From Actinomycetes bacterium (GTDB lineage: Bacteria; Actinomycetota; Acidimicrobiia; Spongiisociales; UBA5794): a DNA stretch of 35,297 nucleotides. The notes below the pieces were generated by a model. That model worked only from the letters and a program-made list of their open reading frames with translations. It was not told where the DNA came from and searched no databases. The stretch is taken from the NCBI GenBank assembly GCA_023336815.1, contig JAMBLJ010000113.1, positions 1-35,297 on the forward strand, given 5' to 3'. The translations under genes and the position numbers were made by a program. Every line of letters starts with the position of its first letter. The first letter of the stretch is position 1. Positions 1-7,375 of this stretch are shown piece by piece.

Positions 1-434
1 CTCGCTGAGTACGCGCCGAGATTCGGGTTGCCTTCCTTGCCAGCGATGGACGCGACGTTCACGATCCGGCCCCATCCGCGCTCACGCATGCCCGGCAGAG
101 CGGCTCGCATCGTATTGAACGTACCCGTGAGGTTCACGGCAATCGTTCGAGCCCATCCCCCGTCGTCAACCTCCCAAATTGGCACGTTTGGTCCCACCAT
201 TCCTGCGCTGTTGATGAGAACATCGATTGGTTGCAGGTCGGATATCAGGCTGTTAACAGCAGCGGCGTTGGCGACATCCAGTTGATGTACGCTCGTGAAC
301 TCGCCTGCGACATGTGCGAGGTGTTCCTCGCTCAGGTCAACGGCGATAACCTCGAGGCCGTCCTCCATCAGTCGTCGCGAACTGGCCAGCCCGATGCCGC
401 TCGCCCCGCCCGTCACAAGACCTCTTCTCGGCAT
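1..434 (-). CDS. SDR-family oxidoreductase, 3' end cut by window edge
   Basis: This is an NAD(P)-dependent short-chain dehydrogenase/reductase (classical, FabG-like). It reads in from the right and runs off the left edge after 144 codons. Visible motifs are the cofactor-binding TGGASGIG at residues 8-15, NSAG at 75-78, the catalytic Ser at about 129 in NVAS, and the catalytic Tyr142 in AYSA. The window ends just before the expected Lys of YxxxK. The ATG at 434 has a GGAG about 8 nt upstream. It lies 106 bp downstream of a minus-strand Mo-hydroxylase operon and may be its last gene or have its own promoter. Substrate cannot be told from sequence; a secondary alcohol or ketone is typical of the family. 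Family assignment is firm and function is open. Confidence 0.9.
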   Translation of the reverse strand, partial: MPRRGLVTGGASGIGLASSRRLMEDGLEVIAVDLSEEHLAHVAGEFTSVHQLDVANAAAVNSLISDLQPIDVLINSAGMVGPNVPIWEVDDGGWARTIAVNLTGTFNTMRAALPGMRERGWGRIVNVASIAGKEGNPNLGAYSA

Positions 435-458
435 CGTCAGCGCTCCGCGCCGAATCGG

Positions 459-468
459 TCGGTACCGA
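459..468. promoter_or_regulatory. 10-bp perfect palindrome upstream of the SDR
   Basis: TCGGTACCGA lies in the 106-bp gap (435-540) between the Mo-hydroxylase operon and the SDR gene, about 25 bp before the SDR start. It could be an operator half-site pair, but a palindrome this short can occur by chance. I see no convincing terminator or gene in the rest of the gap. Confidence 0.2.
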
Positions 469-540
469 ATGCGTCGACTGCCGTTGCCTCTACGTGCGCG
501 GATTGAGGGTCTGTGTCCCTCCACGCTCGATTCTGTGCGG

Positions 541-1629
541 TCAGACCGACCACGATATGCCACTGGCCATCGAGTTCACCGAGAGTTCTTCGTCGAAAGC
601 GATCAGTTTTCCCTCTCGGCGCGGCTCTGCTTTGGCGTCAAGAGCCCTCAACACCAGTTCCGGTGTGATAGGCAGTTCCGTGACCCAGATACCAACGGCA
701 TCATGAACTGCGGCAGTGATTGCCCCCGGCTGACCGTTGTTCGCCATCTCCCCAATGCCCTTAGCGCCATATGGACCGTCGGCGCTTGGATTCTCGATGA
801 TCGCGGTCTTGTACTCCGGCATATCCTCTGAACTCGGCATGTAGTACGAACCGATCGAATACCCGCGATGATCCGGAGATGGATAGTACGGATACGAGTT
901 CTCGAGCACACCGAGTCCTAGGCCCATGAGCGCCCCGCCTTCGATCTGCCCTTCGACGAGTGAGGGGTTGATCGCCTTGCCGACATCGTAGACTTGGATG
1001 AGGCGCAGCACGCGCACATCCCCGGTTTCGTCATCGACCTCTACTTCTGCGGCGCAGGCCGCGTACGAGATGGCGGCGTGTGGCGGTCCTGAGACCTCTC
1101 CCGTCAAAGTATTGGTGATTTCTGCGTACTCGTTGAGTTGGGCGCCTGTGCCGGTCATCAGCACGCCGTGGGTCCAGGTCGCAGCGGCCGCCACATCGGC
1201 GACGCCAAGCTTCGTGTCAGGGGATCCCTTGACTTGGACCTCCCCATCGACGATGTGTAGGTCCTCCGGAGACACCTCCATTTCCTTACCAGCGACTTCG
1301 AGGATCTTCTGTTTCACATCCATCGCAGCCTTCAACACCGCGTTGCCTGCAACGAACGTTGCCCGAGAGGCGAACGTGCCTGTGCATACGGGTGATGAGT
1401 CTGTGTTGGAGTTGTCGAATGTCACCCAATCGTATGGAATGCCGATGGCCTCCGCAACGATCTGGGACTGGATCGTCTTGGCACCGTTGCCGATATCGGA
1501 AGTGCCGGAGAACACATCGACGCGCCCGTCTGGCTTCACCTTGACCCACGCCTGGGATGGATCACCGTTCTGGTTCATGCCAGTCGGATACTCGATCGAC
1601 GAAATGCCGAAACCTCGATGCGTGGCCAT
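541..1629 (-). CDS. Mo-hydroxylase molybdopterin subunit, C-terminal part (NdhM-like)
   Basis: This is the second half of a xanthine-oxidase-family molybdopterin subunit (362 aa, MoCoBD_2 region). It starts at RGFGISSIEYPTG, exactly where the last cofactor domain begins in one-piece homologues. The active-site glutamate motif GAKGIGE is present with Glu294, and the cofactor-contact segment around SRATFVAGNAV is at 88-98. The ATG overlaps the stop of the upstream half (TGATG at 1631-1627), so translation is probably coupled and the two chains should assemble. The same L/M split is known in nicotinate dehydrogenase NdhL/NdhM of Eubacterium barkeri. The substrate is unknown; hydroxylation of an N-heterocycle or oxidation of an aldehyde are the family options. 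A recent frameshift is less likely because the break falls at a domain boundary and both ends look orderly. Confidence 0.9.
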   Translation of the reverse strand: MATHRGFGISSIEYPTGMNQNGDPSQAWVKVKPDGRVDVFSGTSDIGNGAKTIQSQIVAEAIGIPYDWVTFDNSNTDSSPVCTGTFASRATFVAGNAVLKAAMDVKQKILEVAGKEMEVSPEDLHIVDGEVQVKGSPDTKLGVADVAAAATWTHGVLMTGTGAQLNEYAEITNTLTGEVSGPPHAAISYAACAAEVEVDDETGDVRVLRLIQVYDVGKAINPSLVEGQIEGGALMGLGLGVLENSYPYYPSPDHRGYSIGSYYMPSSEDMPEYKTAIIENPSADGPYGAKGIGEMANNGQPGAITAAVHDAVGIWVTELPITPELVLRALDAKAEPRREGKLIAFDEELSVNSMASGISWSV

Positions 1630-2996
1630 CAGTGTCCCTCCGTCTTCAATTGTCCAATTAGGTGCTCAGGGAGCATTTCTCCCTCTCTGGGAGCTCTGGT
1701 GGCACCGGCATAGGCTGGCGCCAATTCTCCACCTGCTGCTTCTGAGAGTGCCTGGATTACCTCCACGGAGCTTGGATCCGTATAGCGAATCCGGTTTGGA
1801 GACGTGTCGTTGATCCGATTGGCGTTCTTGAGTCTGACTTCGTACGGGTCGAGCCCAAGTTCGTCAGCAATGCGGCTTAGATGGGTCTCCACCGCAAACG
1901 AGATCGAGGTGACCCCAAATCCTCGCATAGCAGTTGTCGGTGTGCGGTTGGTGAACACCACGTATCCGTCGAAATGCAGATTGGGAATCGTGTACGCACC
2001 CGTGTGGTGGAAACTGTGCTTGGTGAGCCCATATGGGCTGAAGCGGGCGTATGCACCAGAGTCATGGAGGGTCAGCATTTTTCGCCCCAAAATCCAGCCG
2101 TCCTCTGTAACGGCGTCGATGATCTCCATGTGCCAAGGTGCACGCGTGGAAGAAACGAGGAACTCTTCTTCGCGAGTCCACCGCCACTTGACGGGTCGGT
2201 TCGCCTTCATGGCGGCAAGTGCCGTCAATGTTTCAGTGGCAGTGTCCACCTTGCCGCCGAAACCGCCACCCACGGTGCCGCCGACAATCTTGATCCTGTT
2301 CATCGGCACCTCGAGGTGCGCGGCGACTACGGCAAGCGAAAAGTACAGGGCCTGGGTGCACGAGTAAATCGTGAGCCTGCCGTCGGGTTCGGGAACAACC
2401 AGCGAGACCTGGGTCTCGAGCGGCACATGCTCGATTGCAGCGGGTCGATACACGCCAGAGATGATCTTGTCTGCGCGGTCGAAGGCGTCTTCGATGTTGC
2501 CTTTGCGTATCTGTCTTCGATCCATGTCGCCTTCGAAGTGTGGATACCAGTTTCCCCACTGATGGATCTTCGGGGCGCCCTCGTCGAATGCATTGCGCAC
2601 GTCGAACAATGTTGGAAGTTCCTCGAATTTGACCTCGATCGCGTTGACAGCTGCTTGTGCCGTGTCCTCATCGTCTGCAGCGACCAGAGCGATTGGCTGA
2701 CCCATGTAGCGGACAGTGTCCTTGGCGAGAAGCGGTTCGTCTGCTGGAATCCCGAGAGCAGAAAGGTGTCCGTATTCCAACAAGGGAACGTCCCGCCACG
2801 TGACGACAGCGTGGACGCCCGACATAGCTTCGGCCTTGGCGGTGTCAAGGTGCGTAATCTTGGCGTGATGCACAGGGGAGCGAAGTGCCTTGGCCCACAA
2901 CATTCCCTGAACACGAACATCGTCAACGTATTGGGTTTGACCAGTTACGTGCCCCACACCGTCGTAACGTGGGAGCCGAGCGCCTACAACCTTCAT
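1629..2996 (-). CDS. Mo-hydroxylase molybdopterin subunit, N-terminal part (NdhL-like)
   Basis: This 455-aa protein is the first half of a xanthine-oxidase-family Mo subunit. It has the aldehyde oxidase/xanthine dehydrogenase a/b hammerhead domain (about 15-125) followed by the first molybdopterin-binding domain. The cofactor loop GGTVGGGFGGK is at 239-249 and the RGFG loop at 358-361. It ends about 65 residues after RGFG, where one-piece enzymes (about 780 aa) continue into the domain encoded by the next gene. Its ATG overlaps the stop of the Fe-S subunit gene by 4 bp (ATGA). With its neighbours it should form a cytoplasmic FAD/2Fe-2S/Mo hydroxylase. No maturation gene (XdhC/CoxD/CoxF type) is visible nearby. 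Confidence 0.92.
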   Translation of the reverse strand: MKVVGARLPRYDGVGHVTGQTQYVDDVRVQGMLWAKALRSPVHHAKITHLDTAKAEAMSGVHAVVTWRDVPLLEYGHLSALGIPADEPLLAKDTVRYMGQPIALVAADDEDTAQAAVNAIEVKFEELPTLFDVRNAFDEGAPKIHQWGNWYPHFEGDMDRRQIRKGNIEDAFDRADKIISGVYRPAAIEHVPLETQVSLVVPEPDGRLTIYSCTQALYFSLAVVAAHLEVPMNRIKIVGGTVGGGFGGKVDTATETLTALAAMKANRPVKWRWTREEEFLVSSTRAPWHMEIIDAVTEDGWILGRKMLTLHDSGAYARFSPYGLTKHSFHHTGAYTIPNLHFDGYVVFTNRTPTTAMRGFGVTSISFAVETHLSRIADELGLDPYEVRLKNANRINDTSPNRIRYTDPSSVEVIQALSEAAGGELAPAYAGATRAPREGEMLPEHLIGQLKTEGH

Positions 2997-3508
2997 GTCT
3001 GACCTCCTGACTTGATCACGGTGTTCGGACTCGGTGTTGTCACCGTGAGATCAAATGTCGTCTCAGCGACTGCCGCGGCTACAGCGCTGACGATCTTCTG
3101 ATAGCCGGTGCAGCGGCAGGTGTGACCCTTGAGCGCTTCTTCTATTTCCTCACGATCGCTACTGCCGTTCCCTTCGAGGTACGCCGTTGCAGCGATGATC
3201 ATGGCAGGAGTACAGAAGCCGCATTGCGCTGCGTAGTGGTTCACAAAGGACTGCTGCACGGCCGTCAGGTGATCCGAGTCTCCCAGTCCCTCGACTGTCG
3301 TCACCGACGCTCCGTCGACTGCCGCGATGGGTGTGAGACATGTCCGTTGCGGCTTTCCGTTCACCAGAGCGGTGCAGGCGCCGCATCCACCCTGTTCACA
3401 GCCAACTTTGGTGCTGGTCACGTTCAATTCCTCCCGCAACACAGTGAGTAGTGAAGCGAGGGGGGGGCTTTTGATCGCCACGGTCACGCCGTTCAAGACG
3501 ATGTTCAT
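2993..3508 (-). CDS. Mo-hydroxylase 2Fe-2S subunit (NdhS/CoxS-like)
   Basis: This is the small iron-sulfur subunit (171 aa) that carries electrons from the Mo centre to FAD. The plant-ferredoxin-type cluster is ligated by Cys37, 42, 45 and 57 (CEQGGCGAC...C). The second cluster uses Cys96, 99, 131 and 133 (CGFC...CRC). The C-terminal tail after about residue 150 is longer than in typical CoxS (about 160 aa) and is Thr/Ser/Pro-rich. The ATG at 3508 has a strong AAGGAGG 5 nt upstream and overlaps the FAD subunit stop (ATGA). The downstream Mo subunit also overlaps by 4 bp, so stoichiometric coupled expression is likely. Confidence 0.95.
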   Translation of the reverse strand: MNIVLNGVTVAIKSPPLASLLTVLREELNVTSTKVGCEQGGCGACTALVNGKPQRTCLTPIAAVDGASVTTVEGLGDSDHLTAVQQSFVNHYAAQCGFCTPAMIIAATAYLEGNGSSDREEIEEALKGHTCRCTGYQKIVSAVAAAVAETTFDLTVTTPSPNTVIKSGGQT

Positions 3509-4284
3509 GAGGCCTCCTTGATCTCGTTCAGTACTCTCGCCACGAGGGACGGCAGTGTGCGTTCCCTATACCACGCCGATGCCAATGCGTCGTCACGCAG
3601 AACGGCGTCGGCCAGTGCCGCATTGCCTGCCGCCTCCGGATCGCCAGCAGCAGCCTCGGCAGACAGCAAGCGAACGCCCACTGGTCCGACGCCGGTGGCT
3701 GCGAGGCGGACTGTGTCGCCCGACTTGACGCCCGATACGGCGAGAGCAGTGAAATGGCGAGTATGGGGCCGGTCGAGAGCTGCAAAAGCGCCTGCCTGCG
3801 GAGTTTCGAATGAGATATCGAGAACGAGGCGACCGGCTCTACTCGCCAGAAATTCCTCCACGCCATCTGTGCGCTCGCCGCCGGCACCCACAGAGCGGAC
3901 AGTCGCGCCGAGCGCGATGAGCGGTCCCTGAAGGTCTCCACTTGGATGCTCGGGTGGAGTGGGTGCGCAGAGGTTCCCACCGATCGTCGCTTGATACTGG
4001 ACCTCGTGATCTGCCACGTTTGCGGCGCATGCTCCCAAAGGCGAGAACATTCCGAGGAGGTCAGACAGTGGGGTCATCGCACCAACCGTCCATGTGGAGT
4101 CACTCTGTCTCAGGTACGAGAGCCCAGCTTTGTTGAGCAACATTGCCTTGGACACTGTGATTCGCCTGTAATTCAAGAGCTGCATCACGATCGTGCCGCC
4201 CGCTATCACGGTGATGTCTGTCCCGTCACCAAAGGCCTCAACCGCAGCGTCTGTGGTCTCCGGGATTAATACGTCAACGCTCAT
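3505..4284 (-). CDS. Mo-hydroxylase FAD-binding subunit (NdhF/CoxM-like)
   Basis: This is the FAD-binding medium subunit (259 aa) of the same hydroxylase, passing electrons to NAD or a quinone-linked acceptor. The two FAD loops are recognisable: IAGGTIVMQLLNYR at about 27-40 and ATIGGNLCAPTPPEHPSGD at about 99-117. A CO_deh_flav_C-like domain follows. The second loop carries a Pro-rich stretch (APTPPEHPSGD) where CO dehydrogenases have A.ADP.AD. The open frame extends upstream to 4620, but the ATG at 4284 is preferred because GGAGG lies 4 nt before it and homology begins there. It is the first gene of a four-gene overlapping operon, with 391 bp of upstream DNA shared divergently with the SMP-30 gene. 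Confidence 0.92.
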   Translation of the reverse strand: MSVDVLIPETTDAAVEAFGDGTDITVIAGGTIVMQLLNYRRITVSKAMLLNKAGLSYLRQSDSTWTVGAMTPLSDLLGMFSPLGACAANVADHEVQYQATIGGNLCAPTPPEHPSGDLQGPLIALGATVRSVGAGGERTDGVEEFLASRAGRLVLDISFETPQAGAFAALDRPHTRHFTALAVSGVKSGDTVRLAATGVGPVGVRLLSAEAAAGDPEAAGNAALADAVLRDDALASAWYRERTLPSLVARVLNEIKEAS

Positions 4285-4565
4285 CAAACCTCCAAACAGC
4301 CGATGCTTGCCGTCACCTGTTGACCCACCATAACCGAACTGGAGAGCACCGAATCTTGATCGTGGCAATCTGATAGTCGCCGTTGCTAACACGCCCCCGG
4401 ATGGTCGACGAAGGAACGGTATAGATCGCGATGCCGGAATCTGTGCCGTGAGGAACGCATGCTGACTCGGGTGGCGATCGCCCCTGGCGCATCTTCGTAT
4501 ATCCCGGCAGCGGTCAGCCGTTGAAGACCGGCGTCTGATCTGCTCGTCGGAGGGACGCCCTCGAA

Positions 4566-4581
4566 TGTATTCAACGATACA
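4566..4581. promoter_or_regulatory. Candidate operator TGTAT-N6-ATACA
   Basis: A perfect 5-bp inverted repeat with a 6-bp spacer lies in the divergent region, about 95 bp before the SMP-30 start and upstream of the putative -10. GT...AC cores of this kind are typical of GntR-family operators, but no such regulator is encoded in the window. Binding is an inference. Confidence 0.3.
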
Positions 4582-4628
4582 AGGGGTCGTGCTCCCAGTC
4601 GCTTTGGGCAACCCTGTCAACGTGCTGG

Positions 4629-4634
4629 TATAGT
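4629..4634 (+). promoter_or_regulatory. Putative -10 element for the SMP-30 gene
   Basis: TATAGT lies 41 nt before the ATG at 4676. A TTGGGC at 4604-4609 could be the -35, but its 19-nt spacing is long. The same hexamer recurs before the LarA-like gene, the GabD-like gene and the tautomerase gene in this window, which supports it as the local sigma-A -10. Confidence 0.4.
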
Positions 4635-4675
4635 CGCGGCGAATTGGCAGTCAGCCAAGCAATGGTGGAGGACAC

Positions 4676-5590
4676 ATGAGTGACATAGAAGCTCGATCGA
4701 ACGCAATGTGGGAACTGCTGGACGAGGATGCACGACTTGAGGAGATGGCTACCGGATTCACATTCACGGAAGGACCGATCTGGCACCCGACCGAAGGATA
4801 CCTCCTCTTCTCCGACATGCCTGGGGACATTCGGCGCAAATACACGCCCGATGGCACTGTGACCGAAGTGCGAAACCCGTCCAACAAATGCAACGGCATG
4901 ACGTATGACGGCGATCTCAACCTTCTCGTGTGCGAGCATGTCACATCTTCACTCGTCAGGGAGCGTCCCGACGGAACCATTGAGACGATCGCTTCACACT
5001 TTGAGGGTAAGGAGCTCAATAGTCCCAACGATGTGTGTGTGCGGCGAGATGGATCGATCTATTTTTCGGACCCGTGGTATGGACGCATGCCAGTGTTCGG
5101 ACTCGAGCGTGAGCGCGACCTTGGTTGGCAGGGAGTCTTTCGAGTCCCACCGGGGGGTGGCGACTCTCAGTTGATCGTCGACCGTGACAAGTACGAACAA
5201 CCGAACGGTCTCTGCTTCTCGCCTGACGAGTCACTTCTCTACATCAACGACACGCCGAACGCTCTTATCGATGTCTACGACGTGAACGCCGACGGCAGCA
5301 TTGCAAATGGTCGGCGGTTCGCTGACAACATTGGTTCCGGCGTGATCGAAGAGGGGATCCCAGACGGAATGAAGTGCGATGAACGTGGGAACATCTGGGT
5401 CACGGGTCCCGGTGGCGTGTGGGTGTTTGACATCGGCGGCACTCACATCGGCACGGTGAAGGTGCCCCAGAACGTGGGCAACCTCACATGGGGTGGAGAC
5501 GACTGGCACACGTTGTACATGCCGAGCACCTCTTCGCTCTACACCATCCGAACAAAGGTGGGTCCCCATCGCGAGTTGTATATGGGCTGA
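4676..5590 (+). CDS. SMP-30/gluconolactonase/LRE-like lactonase
   Basis: This is a six-bladed beta-propeller hydrolase of the SMP-30/gluconolactonase family (304 aa), expected to open a sugar or hydroxy-acid lactone using one divalent metal ion. Expected metal and substrate ligands are present: Glu32 in EGPIW, Asn118 in SPNDV, Asn177 in QPNGLCFSPDE and Asp192 in YINDT. The glycine-rich strand GNIWVTGPGGVWVF sits near the C-terminus. No signal peptide is seen, so it is cytoplasmic. GGAGG lies 5 nt before the ATG. It leads a plus-strand run that includes a hydrolase and an ABC importer, fitting ring-opening of an imported or intracellular lactone. The exact lactone is not predictable. Confidence 0.9.
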   Translation: MSDIEARSNAMWELLDEDARLEEMATGFTFTEGPIWHPTEGYLLFSDMPGDIRRKYTPDGTVTEVRNPSNKCNGMTYDGDLNLLVCEHVTSSLVRERPDGTIETIASHFEGKELNSPNDVCVRRDGSIYFSDPWYGRMPVFGLERERDLGWQGVFRVPPGGGDSQLIVDRDKYEQPNGLCFSPDESLLYINDTPNALIDVYDVNADGSIANGRRFADNIGSGVIEEGIPDGMKCDERGNIWVTGPGGVWVFDIGGTHIGTVKVPQNVGNLTWGGDDWHTLYMPSTSSLYTIRTKVGPHRELYMG

Positions 5591-5641
5591 GACCGCTGGC
5601 CAGAAGAAATCCGACACCCGACAAGGGAGTGGAGAAACCAG

Positions 5642-6253
5642 ATGACCGACGATCTCAAACTTGATGCCAATCGCTGCGCACTGATTGTGCAAGACCTACA
5701 AAACGACGTTATTACCGACGGGGGCGCGTTCGCCGAGTCGGGCGCTCCAGATCACGCACGTGAACAGAACGTGGTTGCAAACGTACAGCGGCTTGCAGCA
5801 GCATGCCGATCCAAAGGCGTGCCCGTCATCCATGTGTGGTACATCGTTGAGGATGGCGCCCCTGGGCTGAAGCTGAACGCACCGCTCTTTGAAGGTGTTG
5901 CCGAGGGTGCAATGGTGAGGGGCACGTGGGGAGCGGCCCCAGCCGATGGCCTTGAACCGCATGAAGGCGACTTCGTCGTTGAGAAGACGCGAATGAGCGC
6001 ATGGCAGGGCACCAATCTCGAGAACATCCTCGCCGGCACCGAGCGTGACACGATCATCATCAGTGGCGCATGGACCAACATGTCGATCGAGCACACGGCC
6101 CGCACTGGGGCGGACAAGGGCTACTACATGGTCGTGCCGGAGAACGCGTGCTCAACAATGAGCGCCGATTGGCAGAACGCCTCGATCAACTACGCACTGC
6201 AAAATGTGGCGACGGTCACCGATGTTGATTCGGTGATTGCCAGCATCAACTAG
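5642..6253 (+). CDS. Isochorismatase-fold hydrolase with catalytic Cys replaced by Ser
   Basis: This 203-aa alpha/beta hydrolase belongs to the isochorismatase-like family, which includes amidases such as N-carbamoylsarcosine amidase, nicotinamidase and maleamate amidohydrolase. Asp18 (IVQDLQND) and Lys115 (VVEKTRMSAW) of the usual Asp-Lys-Cys triad are present. The nucleophile motif normally reads GxxTNxCxxxTAR, but here it is GAWTNMSIEHTAR, putting Ser148 at the Cys position. True isochorismatases also lack the Cys, so it need not be dead. It may hydrolyse a vinyl ether or use Ser, or act on a different bond. A GGAG-containing ribosome site (ggagtggag) precedes the ATG. It lies 51 bp after the lactonase and 54 bp before the importer. 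The second family member at 24457 keeps its Cys. Confidence 0.88.
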   Translation: MTDDLKLDANRCALIVQDLQNDVITDGGAFAESGAPDHAREQNVVANVQRLAAACRSKGVPVIHVWYIVEDGAPGLKLNAPLFEGVAEGAMVRGTWGAAPADGLEPHEGDFVVEKTRMSAWQGTNLENILAGTERDTIIISGAWTNMSIEHTARTGADKGYYMVVPENACSTMSADWQNASINYALQNVATVTDVDSVIASIN

Positions 6254-6277
6254 GTCGCGCCCGGCCAGCGCAGAGTA

Positions 6278-6291
6278 CGGGCCAAAGCCCG
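6278..6291 (+). promoter_or_regulatory. Small GC hairpin beside the livH ribosome site
   Basis: CGGGC-CAAA-GCCCG forms a 5-bp stem with a 4-nt loop. Its 3' arm abuts the GGGGAG that would serve the TTG start at 6308. It might tune translation or cause partial termination between the hydrolase and the transporter. There is no U-tract, so it is not a classical terminator. Confidence 0.25.
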
Positions 6292-6307
6292 GGGAGACGA
6301 CGCAGAT

Positions 6308-7375
6308 TTGACAGCAACAACCGAGCAAAAGACGAAGAAGTCGAGCCAGCGCTCAACCGTGCAATGGATTGCGCTCGTCGCAGGATGGAGCGTCGCGGCG
6401 ATTTTCGCAGCGTGGGTTCTCGTCTTCGCAAACGGCACCCCTGCCGAGCCGCTAGTTTCGCAACCAGGCGACTTCGTGAAGGTGCTGCTCAATGCGCTCA
6501 CGATCGCCGGCCTCTATTTCATCGTTGCTTCGGGCTTCACCCTCATCTTCGGTCTGATGCGGGTCGTGAACCTCGCTCATGGTTCGTTCTTCCTGCTCGG
6601 CGGTTATATCGCCCTGGAATTCCAGAAACTGATGGTCGGGAAGAGCCGAAATATTCTCGGGGACGATGTCGGCGTCTTCGATTGGGTAATTCCGCTCCTG
6701 CTCGCGGCGATGATTGCCGGCATTCTGGGTCTGATCATGCAACAGGTGTTCCTCCGCTGGTTCCAGGGACAGGACATGCGCGAGACGATGATCACTATTG
6801 CGATCTCAGTCATCCTCGCTGACATGATGGTGTCGTGGTTCGGTGGCATAGGTGTCGACATCCAATGGCCGGGTTTGATCGACCGTGCAATCACAGTGTC
6901 TGGGGTCCGCTATTCGGTTTCACGTCTCTTCATGCTTGGTGTCGCCATTGTCGTAGGGGTAGCCCTGTGGGCCTGGCTGCAGAAAACAAGGACAGGGATG
7001 GTCATTCGCGCTGGAGTGGACGACACGTCCATGGTGCAAGCCCTTGGCATCAATGTGCAGCTCGTATTCGCTCTGGCCTTCTTCGTTGGCTCAGCGCTCG
7101 CTGGCATGGGAGGTGTCATGGGAGGGTCGTTCGCTGGATTGGCTGCGGGAGTCGATGGCCAGTGGCTGCTCAACTCGATCATCGTCGTGATTGTTGGCGG
7201 ATTGGGATCTCTCAAGGGCGCCCTCGCTGGTTCGTTGCTCCTTGGGGTCGTCACCGCATTTGCCCCTTCATATCTTCCGGCTGGGTTCACGAACTACTCC
7301 ATCATTTTCACATTCGTTTTGCTCGGAGCGGTGCTTGCATGGCGCCCCTATGGATTGTTCGGGACACCTGAATGA
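6308..7375 (+). CDS. Branched-chain amino acid-type ABC permease (LivH family)
   Basis: This is a membrane permease of 355 aa with about eight hydrophobic segments after a charged Lys-rich N-terminus (residues 1-20). Family hallmarks are VVNLAHGSFFLLGGYIA near residues 78-94 and the C-terminal VGGLGSLKGALAGSLLLGV, the cytoplasmic loop that contacts the ATPase. The length matches the long LivH form. A soluble insert around 118-130 (SRNILGDDVGVFDW) sits between early helices. The start is TTG at 6308, with GGGGAG upstream at a rather long spacing. The stop overlaps the next permease's ATG (ATGA). Liv-type systems import amino acids but also amides, aromatics and carboxylates, so the substrate should be judged from the surrounding catabolic genes. 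Confidence 0.93.
   Translation: MTATTEQKTKKSSQRSTVQWIALVAGWSVAAIFAAWVLVFANGTPAEPLVSQPGDFVKVLLNALTIAGLYFIVASGFTLIFGLMRVVNLAHGSFFLLGGYIALEFQKLMVGKSRNILGDDVGVFDWVIPLLLAAMIAGILGLIMQQVFLRWFQGQDMRETMITIAISVILADMMVSWFGGIGVDIQWPGLIDRAITVSGVRYSVSRLFMLGVAIVVGVALWAWLQKTRTGMVIRAGVDDTSMVQALGINVQLVFALAFFVGSALAGMGGVMGGSFAGLAAGVDGQWLLNSIIVVIVGGLGSLKGALAGSLLLGVVTAFAPSYLPAGFTNYSIIFTFVLLGAVLAWRPYGLFGTPE

Larger units (their letters stand above)
4285..4675. other. Divergent intergenic control region, no gene recognised
   Basis: This 391-bp stretch separates the minus-strand Mo-hydroxylase operon from the plus-strand SMP-30 gene. Short minus-strand open frames cross it, but none shows a recognisable domain or a good ribosome site. 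It contains an inverted repeat at 4566-4581 and a TATAGT hexamer at 4629-4634, so it most likely holds both promoters. Confidence 0.5.

Noticed and set aside
3505-4620. Longer FAD-subunit gene starting at 4620
   Set aside because: The extra 112 residues are Arg-rich and unlike the family, whereas ATG 4284 has GGAGG at good spacing and starts the homologous region.
4285-4675. Possible decayed regulator gene on the minus strand (fragments vaguely like GntR helix-turn-helix pieces in two frames)
   Set aside because: The fragments are in different frames and in the wrong order for a GntR protein. Resemblance is weak, so I treat the stretch as a promoter region.
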